Positions 14,249 to 20,324 of a stretch of 20,324 bases of DNA are shown here, piece after piece. Each line of letters begins with the position of its first letter. Positions within the stretch are counted from its first letter, which is position 1. Location of the stretch: positions 1 to 20,324 of the forward strand of contig JBDSJC010000071.1 in the NCBI GenBank assembly GCA_039917655.1, in the 5' to 3' direction. The translations under genes were made by a program, and so were the position numbers. This DNA is from PNKC01 sp039917655 (GTDB lineage: Bacteria > Chloroflexota > Dehalococcoidia > Tepidiformales > Tepidiformaceae). The notes below the pieces were generated by a model, which saw only the letters and a program-made list of their open reading frames with translations, was not told where the DNA came from and ran no database searches.

Positions 14249-14914
14249 CTAGACCTCTTGCTCAAGGGCGCGGCGGAGCTTCTGCATGCCGAGCCGGATG
14301 CGCGTCTTCACCGTGCCCAGGGGTTCGTTAAGCACGGTTGCGATCTCCTGCTGGGTGAGGCCCTTGAAGTAGGCGAGCTGAAGCGCGCGTTTCTGGTCGA
14401 TCGGAAGGTCGGCGAGCGCCCGCCGGACGATGACCTGGTCTTCGTGCAGTTCGGCGGACCGCGGGGGGTCTTCGCATTCGGTGGAAAAGAGCGGCGTCGC
14501 GCCTTCGTCGGGCTCACCAAGCGAACCCCCTTCGCGCCGCCGCCGCCGCGTGCGCGCACGCAGTTCGTCAACAGCGCGGTTGCGAGTGACGCTCATCAGC
14601 CACGAGAGGAAGCGCCCACGCTCGGCGATAAACGTTTCGGGCCGACGCCAGAGCCGCACGAAGACATCCTGCGAGGCGTCTTCGGCGAGCTGGGCATCAG
14701 CCAGCACGCGGATTGAGGCTGAGTACACCAGATCCACGTAGCGGTCGTAGAGGACCGCGAAGGCAAGTTCGTCTCGTGAGACAGTGATAGCAACCATGAG
14801 CGCTTCGTCCGGCCAATCAACACGGGCCGCTAGTGCTGCGTCCGGTGTTGGCGCAAACGAATCAGCCCTGCTGATATTACGTATACCGGTCGAACCTGGA
14901 TGGCCATCTGTCAT
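14249..14914 (-). CDS. ECF-type RNA polymerase sigma factor, SigK-like
   Basis: The 221-residue protein has sigma region 2 at about residues 46-125 (ELAFAVLYDRYVDLVY, then DASQDVFVRLWRRPETF, then RFLSWLMSVTRNRAVDELR) and region 4 at about 160-215 (ALADLPIDQKRALQLAYFKG, then LTQQEIATVLNEPLGTVKTR). The linker is basic, RRRRR, then acidic. There is no region 1.1 or 3, so it is an ECF sigma factor. The RskA-type partner immediately downstream suggests the SigK group. The first 39 residues are not conserved, and a second ATG at 14797 would remove them; neither start has a strong Shine-Dalgarno. TATGAT on the minus strand (14932-14937) lies 17 bases before the first ATG and is a possible -10. It is divergent from the HtrA-type protease gene, a possible target. 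Confidence 0.93.
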   Translation of the reverse strand: MTDGHPGSTGIRNISRADSFAPTPDAALAARVDWPDEALMVAITVSRDELAFAVLYDRYVDLVYSASIRVLADAQLAEDASQDVFVRLWRRPETFIAERGRFLSWLMSVTRNRAVDELRARTRRRRREGGSLGEPDEGATPLFSTECEDPPRSAELHEDQVIVRRALADLPIDQKRALQLAYFKGLTQQEIATVLNEPLGTVKTRIRLGMQKLRRALEQEV

Positions 14915-14931
14915 AGGTTGCCTGAATAGGA

Positions 14932-14937
14932 ATCATA
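14932..14937 (-). promoter_or_regulatory. Candidate -10 box for the sigma / anti-sigma operon
   Basis: The minus strand reads TATGAT here, five of six matches to the housekeeping -10, 17 bases before the sigma factor ATG. No good -35 lies 17 bases upstream. Nearby, on the plus strand, ACGGAACCGT (14969-14978) contains GGAAC, a common ECF -35 word, and has inverted ACGG/CCGT arms; it could serve the divergent HtrA gene. Confidence 0.3.
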
Positions 14938-15047
14938 CACCGCACCCTGATATGCGCCGGAAACCTTTACGGAACCGTTTGTGCGTTTACCCGCGATTGC
15001 CCGCTCATGACTAACACTGAAGTCACACCTGCACGGAGTTGTTACCC

Positions 15048-16166
15048 ATGGTTTCGCTCACTCGCCCCGCGGCCGCCAGCATTGCCGCCCTCACCCTCCT
15101 GATTGGGGCGGCCTGTTCATCCAACAGTTCTTCCGCGCCCACCTCCGCTGACACCGGGGCCAGCGGCGCCAGCGTCACCCAGTCAACGCCCACCGTCTCC
15201 ACGCAGGTCAAAAAGACCACCGGCGAGCTCTCTACCCAGGACCTCGTGAAGCTTGCTGAACCCTCGGTCGTGCGCATCGCCACCACCAGCGGCGTCGGCA
15301 CCGGCTTTATCGTGGATGCAGAGGGCTACATCGTTACCAACAACCATGTGGTCCAGAGTTCTTCCGGGCGCAACGTGGCGAGTGTCCAGGTGACCACCAG
15401 CGACGGCGCGACGTACACGGGCAAGGTTGTGGGAACCGATTCCCGCTCTGACCAGGCGCTCGTCAAGATCGACGCGACCGGGCTCACCGCGCTGAAGATC
15501 GGGCGCCTTGATGAGGTACAAGTCGGCCAGGACGTGGTGGCCATCGGCTACGCGCTGGACCTTAAGGGCGGAGAAGGTCCCTCTTATTCGGTGACCCGCG
15601 GGATCATCAGCGCGAAGAATCGGGCGATCAGCGAAAGCCAGTTCGGCCTCCTCGGCTCAATCCAGACCGACGCCGCGATTAACCACGGGAACAGCGGCGG
15701 ACCGCTGCTCAACTTCTACGGAGAAGTCGTAGGCGTGAATACGGCCATCGCCCCGGACCCCACAACGGGCGAAGTGGCCCCCGGCATCGGCTTCGCGGTC
15801 GGGGCTGACACGGTGAAAGCGGTCTACGAACAGCTCAAAGCGACCGGCAAGGTGAACCGCGGCCTGCTCGGCATCCAGAACTTCGAAGCTCTACGCCCAG
15901 CGAAAGCGAAGGAACTTGGTCTGCCCAATGGCGCCGCTGGGGTGCTAATCGGCTCAGCCGGCGTAGCCTCCGGCAGCCCGGCTGACAAGGGGGGGATTCG
16001 CGCCGGCGATGTCGTCTCAAAAGTCGGTGAGTTCCAGATCCGCAACGAAGCTGACCTGGCGGTAGCGATGATCCGTAACGCCCCTGGCCAAAAGGTAAGC
16101 GTGGAGTACTACCGCGGCGACAAGAAGCAGACCACGGATGTCACTCTGGCGACGCCCACGCAGTAG
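15048..16166 (+). CDS. HtrA/DegP-type periplasmic serine protease with PDZ domain, probable lipoprotein
   Basis: The 372-residue protein is an S1C protease. A signal sequence (residues 1-22, hydrophobic AASIAALTLLIGAA) ends at Cys23 followed by SSNSSS. This looks like a lipoprotein, although the -3 position is Gly, not the usual Leu, Val or Ile. A Ser/Thr-rich linker follows to about 60. The trypsin-like domain has the catalytic triad His100 (TNNHVV), Asp135 (DQALVKI) and Ser216 (GNSGGPL). A single PDZ domain covers about 272-365. It should degrade or refold damaged envelope proteins outside the membrane. GGAG at 15035-15038 lies 9 bases before the ATG at 15048; a TTG at 15039 is less likely. 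Its divergent neighbour is a sigma/anti-sigma pair, which fits control by envelope stress. A strong hairpin follows the stop. Confidence 0.94.
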   Translation: MVSLTRPAAASIAALTLLIGAACSSNSSSAPTSADTGASGASVTQSTPTVSTQVKKTTGELSTQDLVKLAEPSVVRIATTSGVGTGFIVDAEGYIVTNNHVVQSSSGRNVASVQVTTSDGATYTGKVVGTDSRSDQALVKIDATGLTALKIGRLDEVQVGQDVVAIGYALDLKGGEGPSYSVTRGIISAKNRAISESQFGLLGSIQTDAAINHGNSGGPLLNFYGEVVGVNTAIAPDPTTGEVAPGIGFAVGADTVKAVYEQLKATGKVNRGLLGIQNFEALRPAKAKELGLPNGAAGVLIGSAGVASGSPADKGGIRAGDVVSKVGEFQIRNEADLAVAMIRNAPGQKVSVEYYRGDKKQTTDVTLATPTQ

Positions 16167-16193
16167 TCCAAATCTACAGTCGGTCCCTCTCCA

Positions 16194-16229
16194 GCCGAAC
16201 GGCCTTCCACCAACGGGAGGCCGTTTGGC
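16194..16229. terminator. Strong hairpin after the HtrA gene
   Basis: The 15-base arms 16194-16208 and 16215-16229 pair along their length with two G-T wobbles, around the 6-base loop ACCAAC. It begins 28 bases after the HtrA stop codon. There is no U tract, so it is either an atypical intrinsic terminator or an mRNA stabiliser. The right arm overlaps the -35 box proposed for the next gene. Confidence 0.65.
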
Positions 16230-16253
16230 CGTCCGGCCGCGACACCGTACGCT
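16225..16253 (+). promoter_or_regulatory. Promoter for the metal receptor / nagB operon
   Basis: TTGGCC (16225-16230) and TACGCT (16248-16253) are 17 bases apart, matching the -35 and -10 consensus at four of six and in the TANNNT form. The -10 ends 6 bases before the GTG at 16260, so the transcript would start at or beside the start codon and have no leader. The -35 lies in the right arm of the preceding hairpin. Confidence 0.45.
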
Positions 16254-16259
16254 CGGGCG

Positions 16260-16997
16260 GTGCCCCGGCTTCGCATCGTCTCCCTGGTCCCAAGCATCAC
16301 CGAACTCGTCTTTTCGTTCGGCCGCGGAGACTGGTTGGTGGGCCGCACGCGGTTCTGCACCGAACCCGTGGGCCAGGTAGAAACGGTCGCGATCATCGGC
16401 GGGACGAAGAACCCGCGAATCGACCCAATCGTCGCGCTCGCCCCGGACGTGGTGCTGGCGAACAAGGAAGAGAACCGGCGGGAGGACATCGAAGCCCTCC
16501 GCGCCGCGGGCGTGACGGTGCTGCTCACGGACCCGAACAGCGTCATCGACGCGGTGGCCATGATCCGCGAAATTGGCGCGCTCATTGACGCGAATCCGGA
16601 GGCCGCGGGCCTCGCCGAGGCGATCGAGACGGCGCTCGTTGAGCCTTCGGCCGCGCCGCCGAAACGCGTCTTCGCGGCCGTCTGGTGGAACCCGCTGATG
16701 GGCCTGGGCAGCGAGAGTTATGGTCACGACCTGCTCCAACGGGCTGGCGCCACCAACGTCCTCGGCGGCCAACCACGCTATCCGCAGCTATCATTGGGGG
16801 AACTCGCGGGGTTTCAGCCGGAACTGATCCTCTTGCCCGACGAGCCGTTCCCGTTCGCCGCAGCACACGCGCTTGAGTTCGAACGCGTAGCGCCGGTGCG
16901 GCTGCTCGATGGCAAACTGCTCTGGTGGTACGGGCCGCGCATCCCAGAGGCGATCCGCACGCTGCGCACCATCTTCGCCGAATCGGGGGCGAGTTGA
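16260..16997 (+). CDS. Helical-backbone metal receptor (BtuF-like), without signal peptide
   Basis: The 245-residue protein starts MPRLRIVSLVPSITELVFSF, the first strand-helix of the Peripla_BP_2 / helical-backbone receptor family that binds cobalamin, haem or siderophores. Further family marks are GRTRFCTEPVG (about 28-38), IIGGTKNPRIDPIVALAPD (about 45-63), NKEENRREDIEAL (about 68-80), GLGSESYGHDLLQRAGATNV (about 148-167), and LLPDEPFPF. Known binding proteins of ABC importers carry a secretion signal, but here the mature-type sequence begins directly at the start codon, so the protein is likely cytosolic. No importer permease or ATPase gene is present. The GTG start is supported by the leaderless promoter 6 bases upstream. 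Its TGA overlaps the ATG of nagB (TGATG), so translation is coupled. The ligand is unknown. Confidence 0.85.
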   Translation: MPRLRIVSLVPSITELVFSFGRGDWLVGRTRFCTEPVGQVETVAIIGGTKNPRIDPIVALAPDVVLANKEENRREDIEALRAAGVTVLLTDPNSVIDAVAMIREIGALIDANPEAAGLAEAIETALVEPSAAPPKRVFAAVWWNPLMGLGSESYGHDLLQRAGATNVLGGQPRYPQLSLGELAGFQPELILLPDEPFPFAAAHALEFERVAPVRLLDGKLLWWYGPRIPEAIRTLRTIFAESGAS

Positions 16998-17731
16998 TGG
17001 CCCCGCGGCTCACCGTGACGACAGCCGAAACGTTCGGCGCCGCCGCCTGCCGGGAACTGCTCAATCTGGCCAGCGAATTCGAGGGCCCGGTGCTGGGATT
17101 GGCCACCGGCAACACATCGATCCCGCTCTACGAATCGCTGGCCCAGCGCGCGCTTAGTGGGGAGATAACGCTAGCCCGATTCCGGCCGCCGTTCGCCATC
17201 GACGAGTACGCCGTCGGAAACCCGAACCACCCGTGTGCAAACCGCGCCTTCTTCGGGCGGTACTGGGACCACATTTCGGGGAGCAAACTCGTCCAACAGT
17301 TTGATCCCACGGCCGCCGACCTCAGCGCCGAGGCGGACAGCTTCGCCGAGAGGCTCGCCGGGGCGGGCGGCCTGGACCTGGCGATCCTCGGCGTTGGCAT
17401 CAACGGCCATCTCGCCTTCAACGAACCCGGCACACCCAGGGACCGGCAGGCGATGTTCACCGAACTCACCGCGCAGACACGCGCCAGCGCCGCCGCCTGC
17501 TTCGGAGAGACCGTCCCGACGCACGGCCTAACGCTCGGGCTGGCCGAGATCCTGGCGGCACGGCGGGTGCTGCTTCTCGCAAACGGGGCACTGAAGGCGG
17601 ATGTCGTGGCCCGCGCGCTCGAAGGACTGGTATCCGCGGACTGCCCCGCCAGCTTCCTCCAGGAGCACCCGCACTGTTCGGTGGTGCTGGACGCGGCGGC
17701 GGCGGAGCGATTAGTTCGAGTGGGGCGATAG
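16997..17731 (+). CDS. nagB: Glucosamine-6-phosphate deaminase/isomerase
   Basis: NagB converts glucosamine-6-phosphate to fructose-6-phosphate and ammonia, feeding amino sugars into glycolysis. The 244-residue sequence has the phosphate loop GLATGNTSIPLY (34-45), the active-site FAIDEYAVG with Asp69, the catalytic GVGINGHLAFNEP with His138 and Glu143, and GALKADVVARALEG with Lys200. In Escherichia coli the residue before GH is Asp, and here it is Asn136, as in Bacillus-type enzymes. It is shorter than the 266 residues of the allosteric E. coli enzyme. The ATG at 16997 overlaps the TGA of the metal receptor gene, so the two are co-translated; I chose it over earlier in-frame codons because the family start MxPRLTV lies there. 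It converges on nagA 132 bases away. Confidence 0.93.
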   Translation: MAPRLTVTTAETFGAAACRELLNLASEFEGPVLGLATGNTSIPLYESLAQRALSGEITLARFRPPFAIDEYAVGNPNHPCANRAFFGRYWDHISGSKLVQQFDPTAADLSAEADSFAERLAGAGGLDLAILGVGINGHLAFNEPGTPRDRQAMFTELTAQTRASAAACFGETVPTHGLTLGLAEILAARRVLLLANGALKADVVARALEGLVSADCPASFLQEHPHCSVVLDAAAAERLVRVGR

Positions 17732-17779
17732 CGGGGGCGTGGCGGGCAGTTTGGAGAGTGAAGGATACGCGGCCGGCTA

Positions 17780-17793
17780 CGGCGGAGCCGCCG
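17780..17793. terminator. Short GC hairpin between nagB and nagA
   Basis: CGGCG (17780-17784) and CGCCG (17789-17793) form a 5-base stem with loop GAGC in the 132-base convergent gap. It may terminate transcription from either side, but lacks a U tract. Nothing else is seen in the gap. Confidence 0.3.
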
Positions 17794-17863
17794 ACCCGCG
17801 GCGCTCGCCATTGACGCGAAGCCTGCCTTTATGGCGATTCTCTTTGTCCACCGCGGCCCTGGT

Positions 17864-19024
17864 TCAGGGTTGCCCACGCCACCAGGCCACCACCCCCCGG
17901 CAGATCGTCGCCGAGACCTGCAGGCCGGCGTCCAGAATCACGAGGTCCGCGTCCATGCCCGGTTCGATGTGCCCCTTGCGGGCGGCTTCGGCGATCCGTG
18001 CAGGGTTGCCCGAGCACATCCGGAAGGCGCTTGGCAGGTCCACCTCCAGGTACTGGATGACGTTGCGGAAGTGCTGATCCATTGTTGCAACGCTGCCTAC
18101 GATCGTGCCGTCGTCTCGCTGCGCAATGGCCCCGCTGACCGAGACGTTTTGGCCCGCAAATTGGCCGCCGCTCACGTCTGTACCGGCGATGTGGAGGTTG
18201 TCGGTCACCACAACTGTGCGCTCAGGCCCAAGGAACCGGAACGCGAGGCGCAAGACTTCGGGGTCAACGTGGGCGCCATCGCAGATCAGTTCGCAAGTGA
18301 GCATCTCTTCAAACAGCACGGCGACAATCGGACCGCCTTCGCGGTGATGGATCGGCCGCATCGCATTGAAGAGGTGTGTGACGTGCCGGATGCCGGCTTC
18401 GAAGCCGCGCCGGGCCTCGACGACGGTGGCATCGGTGTGACCCATCGCCGGGATGGCGCCCGATTGGCGCACCGCGTGAATCAGGTCGATGGCGCCCGGC
18501 AGTTCCGGTGCGAGCGTCACCTGGCGGATGTGCCCGCCAGCGGCCCCCTGGAAGCTTTCGAACTCACCGGGTACGGGGTTTCGCAACATTCCCGGAGGGA
18601 ATGCCCCCATGCGCACGGGGTTTATGAACGGCCCCTCCATGTGGAACCCGAGCGGCTCGGCTCCGGAAGCACGGCCGATCACCGGCCGGAGGGCGCTGAA
18701 GATGGCGCGCGTGTCTTCGGCGTCCCGCCCGACGGTGCTCACGAGGAACGAGGTGACCCCGTTGCGGGGCGCCCAATCGCAGTAGGCCTCCACCCTGGAA
18801 GCATCCCGCGTGAAGAACGAATGCCCGCCGCCGCCATGGACGTGCACATCGATGAACCCCGGCCCCACGGTCATGCCGGTGGCATCGAATACTTGCGTGG
18901 CGTCCGTTGAGAGGGATTCGCCCACCTCCACGATCCGCGATCCCGCGATCAGCACGTCCACCCGCCGCAGCCCGCCGGGCAACACCGCGGTACCCCCTCG
19001 TACCAACAATTTCAGTTCCGGCAT
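17864..19024 (-). CDS. nagA: N-acetylglucosamine-6-phosphate deacetylase family amidohydrolase
   Basis: NagA removes the acetyl group of GlcNAc-6-phosphate to give the substrate of NagB. The 386-residue protein is a full-length amidohydrolase with metal ligands His61-x-His63 (DVHVHG), Glu130 (HMEGPF), His196 (GHTDA) and His217 (HLFNAM), and catalytic Asp275 (VTDN). The His-x-His form suggests a two-metal site. Two spots depart from the family. The segment after HMEGPF reads NPVRMGAFPPG, where the family has G-x-His, so Phe142 replaces a His that helps bind or activate the substrate. The catalytic loop reads VTDNLHIAGT in place of the usual TDAxAxxG. These could shift specificity, so the name is a family call. 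GGAAAGGAG (19035-19043 on the complement) supplies the ribosome site, 10 bases from the ATG. Confidence 0.88.
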   Translation of the reverse strand: MPELKLLVRGGTAVLPGGLRRVDVLIAGSRIVEVGESLSTDATQVFDATGMTVGPGFIDVHVHGGGGHSFFTRDASRVEAYCDWAPRNGVTSFLVSTVGRDAEDTRAIFSALRPVIGRASGAEPLGFHMEGPFINPVRMGAFPPGMLRNPVPGEFESFQGAAGGHIRQVTLAPELPGAIDLIHAVRQSGAIPAMGHTDATVVEARRGFEAGIRHVTHLFNAMRPIHHREGGPIVAVLFEEMLTCELICDGAHVDPEVLRLAFRFLGPERTVVVTDNLHIAGTDVSGGQFAGQNVSVSGAIAQRDDGTIVGSVATMDQHFRNVIQYLEVDLPSAFRMCSGNPARIAEAARKGHIEPGMDADLVILDAGLQVSATICRGVVAWWRGQP

Positions 19025-19061
19025 GACGCCTTTACTCCTTTCCTTGACCCTTTAGAGAGCC

Positions 19062-19076
19062 GCCAATAGGGTTGGC
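19062..19076. promoter_or_regulatory. Inverted repeat between nagA and the LCP gene
   Basis: GCCAA (19062-19066) and TTGGC (19072-19076) are perfect complements around TAGGG. The site lies in the 70-base gap between the two divergent start codons, 37 bases from nagA and 18 from the LCP gene. It is a possible shared operator; no regulator gene is in the window. Confidence 0.35.
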
Positions 19077-19094
19077 CAGAGGACGAAAACCCAC

Positions 19095-20324
19095 ATGTTT
19101 CGGGCGATCCTGTCACGGCGCGGCGCGGCGCTGCGGTGGCGGTCATTATTGGGCTGTGGCTTCGGCGCGGTCTATGCCTCGCTGGTGCTCTACCAGCGCA
19201 TTGATGGGGAACTGTTCCCGGGCAACGAACTCGTGCTGCCCTCTGTCCCGGTCTTCGTCCCTGGTACTCACGTTGGCATCGACGTCTCACTACCGGGCGT
19301 GGCTTCCGCCGTAGCCAAGCCGTGGACGCCTGCGTCGCGGCTGAACATCCTCGTCCTTGGGCTGGATCGGCGACCCGGCGAGCCGGAAGACACGCCTTCG
19401 CGCAGCGACACGATGTTCATCGCATCGATCGACAAGGCGGAGGGCCGCCTGCAAATGCTGGCGATTCCGCGCGACCTATGGTCGGAGATCCCCTACGGAA
19501 ACAAGCCAGGCGATTGGGCGCAGGCGAAGATCAACGCCGCCTACTCCTACGGCCAGTTCTACAAGTACCCCGGTGGGGGAGCCGCCGCGGCAATAGCCGC
19601 CGTGCAACACGACTTCAACATCACCATCGACCACTACGTGGTGATCGATTGGGTCGGCTTCGTGCAGCTGATCGACGCGATCGGCGGGATCGATGTCGAT
19701 GTGCCGGTCGAAGTCTCCGATTTCGGCACGGACACGCCTGATATGTACAGGAACAACACGATCTCGTCGGGGCTGCAGCACATGGATGGGTCAGCAGGCG
19801 CTGGGCTATTCGCGCGTCCGCGTGGATGGCGACCTGAAGCGGATCGAGCGACAGCATCTGGTGATCAAGGCGGTCGCGGGCCGCTCAGTCAGTTTCGGCT
19901 ACTTCGCGAAGATCCCCGAGCTCTGGGACGCCTACCGCCAGGCCCTGCGCACGGACATAGACAACGCACTGATCCCCGGCTTCGCGCTGCTCGCGCGCCA
20001 ACTCAACCTCGATGCGATCGAGACCTTCACGCTCGGTCCGGCGACCTACCCGGGCATCGCCGAGGACGGGCAGCTAATCCTGCTGCCGAACAAGGACGAA
20101 GTGTACGCCATCATCGACCGCTTTTTTGCGGACCCAAAGCTGCGCGATGAGCAGCCGGTGATCGCCATTGCATACTCCGCCGGCAAGGACGTTGACGCGA
20201 AGGCGGCGCGCGCCCACCTGGAGGCCTACGGAGTGCCACCGGCGTTCATCATGCTGCTCAAGGCGCCGCCCTCTGCAACTCCAAGGGCGGCCGGGATCTT
20301 CGATCTCAGCGGCAAGCCGTACAC
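19095..20324 (+). pseudogene. LCP (LytR-CpsA-Psr) family wall polymer transferase, frameshifted and cut by the window end
   Basis: LCP proteins transfer glycopolymers from lipid carriers to the cell wall. The first 231 codons give a short N-terminus, one weak membrane helix (about 14-34), and the LCP domain with NILVLGLDRRPG (Asp91), SRSDTMFIASID (Asp105), LAIPRDLW (Arg126), KINAAYSYG, and VIDWVGFVQLIDAIGGIDVDVP. At 19788-19790 the run GGG has one base too many. Reading GGT CAG CAG restores the LCP motif DGQQALGYSRVRVDGDLKRIERQH in the next frame, and that frame is open from 19792 to the end of the window, with a LytR_C-like domain after about 20155. The original frame runs to 20150 as meaningless Arg/Pro-rich sequence, so the encoded protein would lose the Arg-rich catalytic motif. 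A single-base sequencing error is an equally good explanation. AGAGGA near 19078 is the ribosome site. Confidence 0.85.

Noticed and set aside
17831..18910. A 359-codon plus-strand open frame opposite nagA
   Set aside because: The minus strand encodes all NagA metal ligands over the same span, and the plus-strand product has no recognisable domain.

Overview
The window reads as one stretch of a GC-rich bacterial chromosome, densely coding on both strands, with no rRNA, intact tRNA, insertion sequence, phage gene or CRISPR array that I can see. The style of the genes suggests Chloroflexota, perhaps Dehalococcoidia or a relative: an M16 protease with a Chloroflexota-like N-terminus, an RskA-type anti-sigma factor beside a SigK-like sigma factor, a Ser/Ala-rich HtrA at the envelope, LCP and NagA/NagB genes, and many starts without a clear Shine-Dalgarno. 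This assignment is an inference from family resemblance, not from a marker gene.

Layout. Positions 1-997 (minus) hold a small stress cassette: a ferritin-like diiron protein, a 97-residue tail-anchored protein overlapping it by ATGA, then the start of a GlsB/YeaQ membrane protein that runs off the window. Positions 1247-3746 hold a KdpE-like response regulator (minus) divergent from a soluble GAF-PAS histidine kinase (plus), with 11-bp-phased direct repeats in the flanking intergenic DNA. Positions 3835-5586 (minus) hold an M16 peptidase followed by an unrecognised 160-residue protein. Positions 5823-7187 (plus) encode a class C beta-lactamase-like serine hydrolase. From 7205 to 13305 everything is on the minus strand: an APH-fold phosphotransferase behind inorganic pyrophosphatase, an MFS transporter, a type-B carboxylesterase, and a SAM methyltransferase with a regulatory domain.

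Positions 13388-16166 form an envelope-stress module: sigma factor and membrane anti-sigma factor (minus) divergent from a periplasmic HtrA-type protease (plus). It ends in a strong 15-bp hairpin, inside which the next promoter seems to begin. Positions 16260-19024 form an amino-sugar module: a cytosolic helical-backbone metal receptor translationally coupled to NagB (plus), converging on NagA (minus). Positions 19095-20324 hold an LCP-family wall-polymer transferase broken by a single-base insertion and cut by the window end.

Taken together the genes deal with envelope and oxidative stress sensing, proteolysis, and amino-sugar or cell-wall recycling. I do not see a convincing wholly new multi-gene system. 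The least explained items are the small anchored protein of the ferritin cassette, the phased repeats near the two-component genes, the orphan behind the M16 peptidase, the active-site change in NagA, and the metal receptor fused by translation to NagB. No gene-free stretch exceeds about 250 bases.
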